Shown in pieces: positions 53,633 to 64,000 of a stretch of 64,000 nt of DNA. How positions within the stretch are numbered: position 1 is the stretch's first letter; every line of letters begins with the position of its first letter. The notes under the pieces are model-generated. The model did no database searches and was not told where the DNA came from. It saw nothing but the letters and a program-made list of their open reading frames with translations. This stretch comes from Armillaria gallica (lineage: Eukaryota; Basidiomycota; Agaricomycetes; Agaricales; Physalacriaceae). Position numbers and translations under genes: made by a program. The stretch is from the NCBI GenBank assembly GCA_037576215.1, contig JBANDB010000005.1, positions 1,240,001 to 1,304,000 of the forward strand, read 5' to 3'.

Positions 53633-56600
53633 CCCACTACACAAATGAGATCAGCCTGAGATGTATCTCCTCATGAATAATGAAGGTAACACACATATTT
53701 TTTGGTGAATTCAAGACAATCTGCCCAGAGCTTCACAGCATCCTTGAGCGTTGTCAGTTCAATGTTGGCTCCTTGCTCATGTGATGACCTTCATAGCGGC
53801 GATAAGAGGCAGCTGATATCTGTGAAGAATGAAAACCATCAGAAGGTCAATCTCTCTATCTGTCTAGGACATGGGAACACACTGGCATTGCTCTTCATCA
53901 TCCCTGTCTTATCTATCCCTATCTAGAAAATTGCTGCAATTTCTATATCAGTAATAGCCTCAAGTGAGATGCACAATCTTACCTGGTATGCATCAATTCC
54001 TGCATATTCTCCTCAAGAACAATGTGAACAAGTGAGGTGCTGAAATTCAGTGCTTCATAGTGAACACTGGTGACAAGAGAGGAAAACCATGGAAATGTTC
54101 TCTCTCAGCTAGATTCATTGGCTGAATTTCTTGACTCCCCTAAATCTGTGGCTCAAGAAGATAAGCAATTTCATGACTGATCTGGCTCCAGCCATCAACT
54201 TCTCATGCCTTTTTGCCCTTGCTTGCTACTTATCCATTGAACTCTAAAACTTGCACCAGTTGGATGTCACTGTTGAAATTAATATTCTCATTTACTACTT
54301 ATCAGATGTTTTCTACTGCTGCATCTATTTACATGTGTCTCACATTCTGAAAACAGTGGACCCTTTTCAGTCAACAACTCAAGCCAAACTTGTAGGCATG
54401 TGGGTGACAACATCATTATATTTGCCTTTCCACCAATATGACTGCAGTAAGGTCATTGGACAATGACATGCTCCTGGGATTTCAAATGCAGCATATATTG
54501 TCAAAGTGTGTGTAACTGGTAGTGGGGTCAGGTTATGGTGATAGACCTATATCACGACCCTTGTCCTGCCACATCGAAACCAACTGTGCTCATTGTTGGC
54601 ACCAGTAGAGGTCTGGTGTCAGTCATCCCATGTCTAAATGTATGCCCATGCATCAGCCACCTCTTTTTTTGTTGAGCATTCAATACACAGAAGGCTACAC
54701 CATTGATGGGAGTTGTCAAGGTGTTTTCTGTCAAGGACTTTAGTATGTTACTTCCTGCTCCTGCAAATGGTATCGCCTGACACTGCTGATAACAATGGCC
54801 TACAGAATGCCATTGATGGGCCTCCAGGAGAAGCAAATGTGTCTTTCAACTACTTGGTCAAGGCCACTAATGATGTGGCTGCTCTGTCCTGAATCTTGTA
54901 CATTCTTCTCTCTTAAATAATCTCTTTCTACACACTCTCTGAGACTCTCTTTGTAGCCAAAAAGGTAAAGTGACTTGTGGTCACCATGGTGGCTTGTGTA
55001 ATGTCCTGGCTACATGTCATGTGCCCTGTTGTGCATGGTATCTGGGATGCTTCTCTATGTCTGCTACCATCTAGATCTAGAGCTCTCAACAACTATGGTC
55101 ATGGTGGTAGCAAAACAAAAAGATTGTTCAGTCACAACCAGGGAAAATGTCCACAAGGTTGGTACTCACTATACTTATAGCCCTTATAGTACATGCTGAG
55201 AAGTCCCTATAGGAGGAATGGATATAAGGATGTTCATATATACCTGTTATATCTACCCTGTGAACTAGGTGAGTATAATTCCTTTCACCTTGCGAATCCC
55301 TCGCTCACAGAACCTAACAAGATATAACAATGTATTAGCACTGTTGACATATCCCTTGTTAAAATATGTTCGGAGTTCAGATGAACAAAATCCCAAGCTA
55401 CCAAATGAATAACATGGTCTCAAAACCCTGATCCTATGAAGTCTTGTGTGATATCCAAGCTTTCCAAGTCATTCAATTGCAACACAAAGGTCCCTGCATA
55501 TCTCAAAGGCATGAATCACATACCAATGTGTGTGCCAGGTTGCATGTGATACCCAAGGTCATATTTGATCCCATTCTCACTCTGATTCTATCATACTTTC
55601 TGCCTTCTTTTGCTTTCTCTTGTCCTTTCACTCTCATTTTTGTCAGCCATGTTGTCCTGGTTCTCCAGAAAGGTAAGTGGTCCTTCAACATTGCTCCTCT
55701 TGCTGAATTCACATATTCATCCAGGGAATGAAGTCCATCACAAAATATGTACTGTCTGCCATCATCAGTGAGTATCTTTTGGTATTCTGCTATCTCCTCA
55801 TCCTTGTGGGCTAGATATCTTCGTCATGAGGCCTGCATTCTATGTATGAAAGTCAGTCAGCAAGCAGTCTTGCTTCAGGGTGACAGGGAAGAAGCAAAGA
55901 CTTCAAGGACCATAGGGAAAAGTGATCCTCGACACAACCCTCCACCGTTTTGGGTGTCAAGTGTGGTGGTCCAGTGCACAGACACTTGCAATAGGATAAG
56001 TATTCTGCATTTTCACTTGCTTGTCTGATTTCCTTGCAGCTGCAGATGGCACCATTCAAACTCTCTTGGTGAAATGGATCATTATACCATTCAAGGCTTT
56101 AATAACACAGGTAGTATGGTTTTCACTGCAGAGTTGGTGATCAGGGTGGTGGACAGTGATGCATGGGTCTATACACCAAATCAAAGGTGGGAGATCTTCA
56201 AACCAGCAGATTTTGATGGACCGGTGAGTCATATTCCCTTATGAAACTTTGAAAATGCATTAATTGGTGCCTGCAGATCTAATAGCTAGTTGAATTCATT
56301 TTTTTAATATTTTTTGTGAACACAGGAAGAAATGTGCATCTTTATTCTATGTATCTGTCTTCAGTAACTGATAAATGAAGCAACAGGTGGGAATACCTGA
56401 ATACACAAATTGACTTGCTTTGAAAGATGGTTGTTGATGTAAGTCTCTCTATTTCACTGCACTTGAATTGTCTTACTGTGATATCATCAGGGCTGGTATG
56501 TGGACACATTCAGCAATACCTCAGATTCTACACAGCTCGGTTGGGACTAGAAAGGAAGGCTTCATTCAAGACAGACAATAGTATTTGACTTCCTGATTTG

Positions 56601-57733
56601 CAACATGTTTAGAGACTGGCAATATGTAGACATCAGCATGTTCCGATCCTCTGGTATTTTCAGTAGGGATACTGATATCTTTCTTGGGCTGGATCCGAAA
56701 TACTCAACCATTCTTAAGTCTGAACACCCTCATCAGCCAATATGGTATATTCACCTGTCAATTCCACTGGCACTCCAGTACACACTATTTAAACTTTGTT
56801 TTGAAAAGTCAATGGGATGACAAATGTTACAGCCTGGCCTCCATAATATTTGTATGACTGGAGACGACACACTGCAAGCTCTAGATAATACCATTCATGT
56901 TGTAGGGACATTTCACCATATTGATTGAGGAGAGTGAGCTGTATTGATGGCTGACTTAGCGACAAGGGAAGATTTTCTGTTATGCAATACTCTGCTGTCT
57001 GATCCACCATGACTGTGTCAGATTGTCCATTGTAGCATCAGCAGTAAGTGTGCCTTTAAACATTTATTCCACTCACTAGTATTTACAGTCCCCATAGGTA
57101 CTTGAAATCACTCCAAAACCACATTCTATTGTCAGGGGAAGAAGGACCCATGACCGACCTCTGTATTGATGTTTAAATCAGGTTGGTCCATTTGCAAACC
57201 CAACTCAATGACATACTTGCAGCCTACTGAGGCAAGCCTCCATCACATAGAAAAACTCTGCAAACCATACTGCATATAGCAGTGATCACCTTTCTTCTGT
57301 ATTCAGTACCCATGTCTCTGCTACATACTATCTTGAACACTCACGACCACATTCTAGGTACAACAACATCATGATCATGATACAACCCTGCACATTCTTA
57401 TTTTCTGCAGCAACATGCTCCCTGATTGTCTACTGATGTGCTTGATCTCAGATGTGACAATGACATTTCCAATCCTCTCACACATGCCTAAATGTCATAA
57501 ACTCATTTGATGTGGTGTTGACTTCCACTGTCTCTGTCTTCATCTACATTTCTCTGTTCCTCTTTTATCTCACTCTCATTCTCTCCCATCTCATTCCTGC
57601 TTACAAATGATATTCACTTTGTTGTGCATGCTTGTCATTTAGAACAAGCCTATGTCCTGTGTCTTTGTCACAATTGCCGGACCCTCATACCTCAGGTCCT
57701 GGCAACCTGACTACAACATAGGACTTCAGCTTG
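53633..57733. other. long stretch with weak, unassigned exon-like pieces
   Basis: I see no gene I can name. The best piece is 56,041-56,222, between a TTGCAG acceptor and a GTGAGT donor, reading SLGEMDHYTIQGFNNTG, FTAELVIRVVDSDAWVYT and QRWEIFKPADFDGP. A frame at 56,605-56,820 (FSRDTDIFLGLDPKYS) may follow it. Others (53,702-53,926, 54,251-54,466, 55,444-55,731) look random. Confidence 0.3.
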
Positions 57734-57749
57734 TTGGGGCCTGCCCCAA
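57734..57749. other. GC-rich hairpin 3' of the helicase fragment
   Basis: TTGGGG-CCTG-CCCCAA forms a 6-bp stem with a 4-base loop, in AT-rich surroundings, about 70 bp beyond the helicase stop. Helitrons carry a hairpin near a CTRR 3' end; on the minus strand CTGA follows 4 bases after the stem. This is a candidate only. Confidence 0.35.
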
Positions 57750-57814
57750 ACCTGGCTTATTACTTGGGAGTGTCAGTTATTAGTTCAGAAACAAATATGT
57801 ATTATAAATGCAAT

Positions 57815-58990
57815 AGAGCCTCAGGGTATACAATATTCAAAGTATGTGTACCTTTTTCTGTATCTGGAAAGAGAACTCGAATCTGTTGTTCAGAAGTGCA
57901 ATGGCTAAGTGCTACATAGAGTTGTCCATGAGAAAAAACAGGAGTATGTAAATCTAATCAAACATAAGTAACTGACTGTCCTTGAGACTTGTTGATTGTC
58001 ATTGCAAAAGCCAACCTGACTGGAAATTGGCGATGTGAAAATGCAATAGGAAGTTCAGCTGTATCTACATTGATTGTGATGTGTGGGATGAAAACAGCCT
58101 TGCCTGCATTGTTACCACTGAGAAGATGACATTTCAATACATGAGGATGGAAACATGTGAGAATCATTCATGTCCCATTACACAGGCCATTTGCTGGATC
58201 CAGATTGCAGAGAAGCATAAGAGGACATCCAACTTTGAGAGCCAGCTTTGCACGTGGCAATCCAGAGGCATTGAAGTTTTGAAGAAACTCCACTGGATAA
58301 AGAGTAGCAGCATCATCGAACTCTTTCTCTATTGTCTTGTCTGTACTCCAATAAACTGTCTCTTGTCCTGGAAACATATCCAGAACCTGTTGATTGATTT
58401 CATCAACATCATCATTGCGTCCAGAGAGAATTGTTCATTCTAAAAAGAAGCGGTCTTAAAAGTGGCCAGCTTGAATGTTTGGATAAATATATTGAACGAG
58501 TTTAGAAAGTGAATTGTTGGCCAGATGCATAGAAGCAGGAAGAGTGATAGTATGATCATCAGTAAGTCCTTCAGCTGCACCAACAGTAAGTAGCCAATGG
58601 GCAAACTCTACATTTTCAGAAGACTGATCCAGGCACATGTTTTTCTTTAAATGAATGACTTCAATGTGAGGCCATAAAGGTGAATGGCAAAATGAAGCTG
58701 CAACAATCTGCTCCCATGATCCTCATGAAACAACAGGCAATGTCTGATGAAAGTCTCCTAAAATAAATAATTAGAATTGTCAATCTATAGTGACTTAGAA
58801 TAAACACACATACCACTAAAAAGTACAGTTTTTCCACCAAAAGGAACATCCTTATTGCAGACATCATGAAGAGTATGATCAACAGTCTCAATATTGTGTC
58901 AGTTCTGCATAGGAACCTCATCCCAAATGATGAGAGAAGTTCTACAAAGAAGTTCAGCTAAGTGAGTCCCTGTTAGGCCCAGACTCTGGA
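57815..58990 (-). pseudogene. Pif1/Helitron-type DNA helicase, C-terminal half
   Basis: Minus strand. Order: HLAELLCRTSLIIWDEVPMQ (Walker B, 58,955-58,890), VPFGGKTVLFSG, a 56-bp GT-AG-like interval (58,757-58,815), DFHQTLPVVS, MCLDQSSENVEFAHWLL (58,638-58,590), HTITLPASMHLANNSLS, NDDVDEINQQVLDMFPGQE, GLPRAKLALKVGCPLML, LDPANGLCNGT, then FPVRLAFAMTINKSQGQSVT (motif V/VI, 58,015-57,960) and [20 protein letters not shown], with a stop near 57,815. Pif1-like helicases power Helitron rolling-circle transposition in fungi. In-frame stops (N*H near 58,900, S*G near 58,720) disable it. The N-terminal Walker A part and any Rep domain are missing. Confidence 0.8.
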
Positions 58991-59039
58991 ATAACAAACA
59001 AGGCAACCAAAGGCTGTCTCACATTCAGACAATCACCTA

Positions 59040-59365
59040 AGGTACTGTGGAGTTTGCTACAGTGAGGCAGTGAAACACTTAGTCTCTCAGCGAGCGATAA
59101 GAGTGAAGTCTGGTATGTATAAACTTAGCTTAAAGCTAGGGTACAAGGCTGAGAGCTACGTTACTTATATACTATTCATCCATTTCTATATATAAACTGT
59201 TCTATGTGCAAGTTGTATGATACCTGTCAAGAAGTCTGTCTGTAACCTTGCATCACAGCAGGAATGCTGAAGTTGTTCGGTTTAGTGCTGGTAACCGCAT
59301 GTATGTCAAGGTGCTGAGATGCCAAGGTGCTGAGATAAGATAAGATAAACAGAAAAATTGTAACA
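59040..59365 (-). mobile_element. probable 3' LTR of the chromovirus
   Basis: On the minus strand the polyprotein stop (59,404-59,402) is followed by TTAATGAGGGGGTAA, a polypurine-like tract, and TGTTACA at 59,365, the usual start of a Ty3/gypsy LTR. TATATAAG near 59,160-59,170 could be a TATA element. The other end is not defined. Confidence 0.5.
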
Positions 59366-59401
59366 TTACCCCCTCATTAAGGCAGGTGTCCCAACTGCCA
59401 T

Positions 59402-60338
59402 TAAGGCTCATCTTTGGTTGTGATTTTGGGTGCATCGACTTGTTGTGCATGGCTGACTCTGTCTTCATACTCCTTGATTGCTTTCTGTGCATTTCCCATC
59501 TCCTCATCCCTGACCCAGGAATTGTGCTCTCATGTCCAGCCCTTCCATTTGACAAAGTAATCAATGACTTTTTATGACTTCTGTCCTTGTCTTCCTCATA
59601 CTGTGCATGAACAAGAGTCAAGGACTTCTTCGATTTTGTATTCTTCCTCATTGTCGATGAGGTCTGGAGGTGGTGGAGGTGGTAGTTCCTGGTTAGGGAA
59701 TGCTGGCAGCATATACAGCATCAGGAGCTTCTCATTGAAGTGTGGGTGGATCTTCCAGTGAGGCAGTAGCTTGAGCTTGTAAGTGCTAGCACCTGCTTTG
59801 TCAAGGATCGAGAAGGGCCTGATGTGCTTGTCATCAAGCTTCTTCTTTGGTTGTGGTAAGTGGAGGTTTTTGGTGTCAAGCCACACGCGATCGCCGATTT
59901 GGTAATCGTGCACAGTGCGCTTCTTCTTATTGTATTGGGCTTTCATTTTCCCAGCAGCCTCTTTGAGTGCCTTCTGGGTTTCAGCATGAACAGTAGTCAT
60001 GCTTTTGACAAAGTCATTAGTGGCGGGATTCAAGAATGGCGACGATCATGGGGAGTCGGGAAGGATTCAAGGATTCCTGCTGTAGAGTACCATGAATGGG
60101 CTCTTGCTGGTTGTGCTATGAATTTGGTTGTTGTGTGCGAACTTGGTGAGCAAGAGCCAATCACTCCAGTTGGTCTGTTGATGATTGACAAAAATCCAGA
60201 GATATTTCTCGATCTCCTGGTTGACTTGTTCTGTCTGTCCATCAGTCTGCAGGTGGAAGGCTGTGGATGTGTTGGGCGTGATGTCGAGCATCCTGTACAG
60301 CTCCTTCATGAACTTGGAGACAAATTGTGGCCCCCGAT
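59402..60338 (-). pseudogene. Ty3/gypsy chromovirus integrase (C-terminal part) and chromodomain
   Basis: Minus strand. Integrase core: RGPQFVSKFMKELYRMLDIT (second catalytic Asp lies just before RG), FHLQTDGQTEQVNQEIEKYL (catalytic Glu), LTKFAHNNQIHS, KSPFMVLYSRNP. Then the C-terminal integrase domain: AQYNKKKRTVHDYQIGDRVW, RPFSILDKAGASTYKLKLLP and HWKIHPHFNEKLL. Then a chromodomain in another frame (DYFVKWKGWT, HNSWVRDEEM, about 59,560-59,480). Stops and frameshifts disable it. Chromoviruses use the chromodomain to target heterochromatin. Confidence 0.85.
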
Positions 60339-61983
60339 GGTCTCCTTCAGTACTGTGTCTAAGTGAAGTTCTCACGCTGACGAGGTGGTTTTGACTTGCA
60401 TGGCCACTAGTGATCCATTGAGGGTGACTAGTGACTCATTCGGAATTACAAGTCCACTAGTGACTTAGAATTTCCACTAGCATCCGATCATGATTGTACT
60501 ATTGGCAATCAATTAGATCTTGGGCTCGATTTCTTCATCACTAGTCATTTCAATTGGACTTGATATTTCCTTTGACAGGTAGATATTGTGCTAATCTGAA
60601 GGCTGCGAGTTTGACCCTCACAGTAGGCTCCAGATGATGTGCTTGGTAACGGCGAGTGGCAAATGGACTAGAGGCTGGCAATGAACACCAACAACACTAA
60701 ACCAATCACTAACTCTACACTTATCACCAATGTATTGAATTTGGGTGTTTTGAGTATGATAGAAGCACTCTGCAGACTTCAATAATCAAGGAAAGTTGTT
60801 TAAAGATGTTTTATTTCGTTACTAGTGAGCTATACAAGCGTACTACTCGCACTAGCAGGGTTGGTAAGACACAATTGGATGAATAGTGACTCGGCTTGAG
60901 CTACTGTGCTCGCTCTGACTGGGACTGCTTCGAACTAGTGGCTCTCTTGGCCCTATAATGTCTTACAAGTGAATAAACACTTGACTAGTGGCGCTCTTGG
61001 CCTAAGAATAATACTTTAAACTTTGAGAACTCACTTAAACTAACTTTGAAACACTCTTGGCCTTTGCAGGACACAAAAGATTGCTCTAAGACACTTCTAT
61101 TCACTCAATGCTATGGGTAACTTAGTGACTAGTAGCTGCTTCATTGAGGTTAAGCACAAAAGTGTTTAATTGGGGCACTAGATACTGACTAGTAGGTCAC
61201 AATTGCATGGATGGCTTGCCTGAGCCACGTGTGCACCTATTCTACTACTTATATACTGACAAACAAGGTACGATCGAGATATAAATAACTGACTAGAGGG
61301 GTATTATTGATAAGGATTTCTTGGCTAGTCATGAATAATGGTGAATAATCATGCAATAGTCAGTCTAGAAACAGTTGCTTGCTGACTAGTGAGCCTAGGA
61401 GCTCCACTAGCAGTTGCATTCCATGTCCTGGGCCCAGCGACGCTCCACTAGTGCCAAGGATAAATGACTAGCCAGGCGAGCGTGCCTGTAACAGCTGTCG
61501 ATCGTGATCGAAGGCGCAGCCTGGCTATACTAGTACCGATTGCAATGGATCTGTATCGCGCTTAGTAAGATTTGCCTCAAGGTTAATGCATTGCTAATTC
61601 ATTTCTAAGTCCTGTTTCGAGATTGCCACATAACTAGTTAACCTGACTTAGGCATTTATGCCCAGATCAGCTCGCTAGTGACCTAACTTCATGAGATTTG
61701 TGTCCTCTGCTTCTTGTTTGGTGCACTAGTCGCATTACTTGTCCACTAGTGGCCATATTCACTTAGCCCTGTTAGCATTCAAGTCACTAGTACGCCTGGC
61801 TGGTAGATTTAACCCACTAGTGGTATCACATCTAAGTCCTGGCTCTACTAGTCACATACTAGTCTAACTATCAGCTCGAAGCCTCAGCTATAGTCCTCTA
61901 AGTATCACTAATGTAAGATAGATATGCAATAGTATTATTATAAAATCGCAAAATCTAGGTGTGAACGCGTAGACAGCATATCA
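60339..61983 (-). mobile_element. LTR plus leader of CTAG-rich retroelement, inserted in the integrase
   Basis: CCGAT (60,334-60,338 and 61,984-61,988) flanks a 1,645-bp insert. Joining the flanks through one CCGAT restores the continuous integrase motif VISDRGPQF. On the minus strand the insert is a 1,349-bp LTR (61,983-60,635), two bases, a primer-binding-like TGGAGCCTACTGTG (60,632-60,619), and about 280 bp of leader with a possible gag start (MTSDEEIEPK then stop). No second LTR is present. Confidence 0.75.
60635..61983 (-). repeat. LTR copy 3 of the CTAG-rich family
   Basis: TGATATGCTGTC...AGCACATCA on the minus strand. It is near identical to copy 1 in its left half and closer to copy 2 in parts of its right half (for example around 61,321-61,440). 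It holds about twenty CTAG tetramers, many as CACTAGTGG or GACTAGT. Non-coding. Confidence 0.8.
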
Positions 61984-62366
61984 CCGATCAGAGATGACTA
62001 CTTGAGGCATCCCATGTCATGCATATATGTGGTCTCTGAGGATTCAGGCCCATCCCTCAGCCAATAGTTCAGTGTTGCAGGCAATGGGAATAATGACCTT
62101 GGAGAATCAGTCAATGATCATGATAATCATGTCATGGCTGTCAGAGTCTGGTAGACCGGTGATCATGTCGACTGAGATGTGAGTCCATGGGCTGACGGGT
62201 ACCTTGTTTGGGTGTAGTGGAGTGGCCTTTGCCTGTGTGCTCAATTTTGTTTGCTGACAAGTCTCGCATCCTTTGATGTATGCTTTGACGTCCTTCTTCA
62301 TCTTGGGCCACCAGTACTCTCAGAGGACCAATTCCTTTGTCTTCTCGATTCCCGGATATCCAGTGG
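61984..62366 (-). pseudogene. chromovirus integrase, N-terminal part
   Basis: Minus strand: GYPGIEKTKELVL*EYWWPK (zinc-binding HHCC region; the first His is Tyr here and a TGA replaces an Arg codon), KGCETCQQTK (Cys pair), PWTHISVDMITGLPDS (first catalytic Asp), then FSKVIIPIACNTELLAEGWA and HGMPQVVISD. It runs straight into the LTR insertion at 61,983. Reverse transcriptase and RNase H are not present to the right. Confidence 0.85.
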
Positions 62367-62590
62367 TAAGGCATAGCACAGATGGATCTGCGGATCCATC
62401 TGGAGCTGTACTACAAATAATGGTGAGACCTAAGGGCGAGATCCGCATCTGCAGATGTGGCTGTGCATGGCTACCTGTATCCAGAGCATCCGAACTGCAG
62501 ATATCTGTACACCCCAGATATCTGTGGGTACCTGTCTAATGCAGATGGTTCTCATATCTGCAGACACATATCTGCAGCTATCCACTAATT
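62367..62590. repeat. cluster of TGCAGATATCTG-type palindromes
   Basis: GATGGATCTGCGGATCCATC (62,380-62,399), then ATCCGCATCTGCAGATGTGG, CTGCAGATATCTGTA, CCCAGATATCTGTGGG, CATATCTGCAG and ATATCTGCAG within about 220 bp. It is likely a foldback MITE that cut off the integrase fragment. Ends not resolved. Confidence 0.5.
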
Positions 62591-63399
62591 ATTAATGTAT
62601 ATATTCATACCCACTAAGTTTCATAATGACAGGGGAGTACAAACGACCGGAAAAATGAACAATGTGTACATATGCTTTACTTTACTTTATTGTATACTAC
62701 TACTATCATATACTTCATACCAAGTAGAATTGTATGATCTGGAAACCAAAAACTTGGACAGACTGGTGAAGAAAGCATCGCATGAAGTTGTTGGGCTAAT
62801 GTGGCGGGAATGGAAATCAGGTGTTGTCGTTGTCATCACCGTGATGACAAAGTTGGGAGAGAAAACAGACATGATGGCTGTGATCCCCCGTGTCAAAAAT
62901 GGGGGATGCATGAAGATGGGGATTGGTTTGAACCTGGGGAGGGCAGGCGGTAGGGGTCGATGCTGGTTTTGGGCAGAGGTGGCAGTGGCAGCGCCATCTA
63001 AGCCAGCTGTCTCAGTGGTGAACTATGCATGAAAAGCAATCATACATACCAGACTAGTGTCACCGCCGTGTTCTGTTGCCTCAGCATCAAGTAGTCCAGC
63101 TTATTGCCTGTCCATCTGTCTTATTGATGTCATATGGATATCATGGTTCCCCATCAAAAATGTTGGTGGGGATATGGCATGCCGTTGAGTTCCCAAGCTG
63201 TTCTGCCCTGTTACTGAGTCGGGAGCAATCTTCAGCGTGCGTTGGACGCGAGAGTGACATGTACAATCGAGCTCCTAACACACCAACAGCAACTCAACAA
63301 TCGGAATGGAATACAAAGGTAGTACATGCACCTTTAACTGTCTAGCCTGTCACTCAATACTTGTGCAAATTGGCCTAAGTCAGATTCGTTAGCAAACAT
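62591..63399. other. open frames without supported gene
   Basis: A 145-codon frame at 62,595-63,032 has a hydrophobic piece (FTLLYCILLLSYTSYQ) and a Gly-rich basic piece (GLNLGRAGGRGRCW). A second frame is at 63,076-63,345. No domain recognised and no splice logic seen. Confidence 0.25.
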
Positions 63400-64000
63400 T
63401 TGGAATGGTAGGAATAGAAAAACTTTACCTCGAAACCATTGTCAAAATCGACGGCAAGAATGAGCTTGAAGGCCATAGGCTAGAGGAAGAGAATAAGCAA
63501 AGAAATAATACAGCAAAATTTTGAGCTCACCACCACGCCCAATGATGAGATGCTGATCAAGATGGTGGTCAACAATCAAGTTGATCATCGGAACCTGCCC
63601 AAATGAGCACATTTCCCATCATGAGACTATAACACATTCAAGGCGTGGGGTCGAAATTTTGTCATGTCACCATGCGAGTCCAACAAGCCCAAAGACTCAT
63701 AAATCGACTGGGAGGAGGTTGTATCCCTCCTAGCGATTGGAGATTTCACCTCTGTGTGAACATCGCAGGTTTGATGCCTGTCAGTGTACACGTTGCCGTA
63801 GTTTTGGTGTCGTCCACCGTGCCCGTATGAGTGTATTCAACGCCAAAACTGGCATTGTCGTGGGTGTGGCCATTGGATCTTGGTGCCAGGATCTTTGTCC
63901 TGGGTATTTCAGCTCCGTGGACTGTGATCCTATGAGATGGTGTCCGATATTGAATCCCTCGCAGGATCCTAGGTTATTGGCATCTCTGAATATTGTACCA
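63400..64000 (-). CDS. possible partial minus-strand gene with CpG retained
   Basis: Exon-like pieces with GT-AG borders: near 63,640-63,530 MINLIVDHHLDQHLIIGRGG, a 50-bp intron-like gap, then PMAFKLILAVDFDNGFE (63,479-63,429) followed by GTAAAG. Upstream, VEYTHTGTVDDTKTTATCTL (63,840-63,780) may be an earlier exon. CpG is normal again here. The family is not recognised, and plus-strand frames compete. Confidence 0.3.

Noticed and set aside
62595..63032. 145-codon frame as a secreted protein with signal peptide
   Set aside because: The hydrophobic stretch is about 30 residues in from the first Met, the tail is biased, and no homologous feature is recognised.

Overview
The window looks like nuclear DNA of a basidiomycete fungus, most likely an Agaricomycete. 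Evidence: 48-60 bp GT-AG introns, tyrosine-kinase-like (TKL) kinases of the Agaricomycete type with phase-0 exons, and a chromovirus, a Helitron-type helicase and many short terminal-inverted-repeat elements. No ribosomal RNA, bacterial operon or virus was recognised. I cannot name the species.

Region 1 (1-15,406) is rich in CpG and holds a kinase array. Bases 1-12,805 form a giant inverted repeat whose left end runs off the window. At its centre two kinases stand head to head: K1 (minus, 4,124-5,691) and K2 (plus, 7,052-8,682). Both read through seven exons. K2 has all catalytic residues; K1 has lost both metal/catalytic aspartates (HGD to HGN, DFG to GFG) and looks like a pseudokinase. Each arm also carries two decayed TLDc/cyclophilin-like relics. 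K3 (minus, 12,727-14,188) is an intact third kinase. It faced a fourth, K4, now broken. K0 (1-79) is the 3' end of another kinase.

Region 2 (15,407-43,424) is a 28-kb block inserted into the upstream region of K4. It begins CACTGCTGGGGC, ends GCCCCAGCAGTG, and is flanked on both sides by ATA. The K3 upstream sequence shows what the empty site looked like. The block contains 1.6-kb inverted terminal units, tRNA-like SINE copies, nested MITEs, a long terminal repeat and decayed or near-intact host-type genes: WD40, MYND zinc finger, a coiled-coil gene built of micro-exons, and a small family marked by a CWPxxDM motif. No transposase was recognised.

Region 3 (43,425-63,400) is CpG-poor repeat-rich DNA. 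It contains the K4 relic split by a 1.36-kb LTR, a TA-flanked MITE, unassigned gene relics, a 20-bp tandem repeat, a Pif1/Helitron-type helicase fragment, and a Ty3/gypsy chromovirus integrase-chromodomain fragment. That integrase is itself interrupted by an LTR plus primer-binding-site leader. The last 0.6 kb regains CpG and may hold part of another gene.

How it fits together: a [kinase + cyclophilin/TLDc] module was duplicated into head-to-head pairs. Inverted-arm exchange seems to have kept the outer arms the same while the kinase cores diverged. To the right, repeat invasion and CpG decay destroyed the last member.
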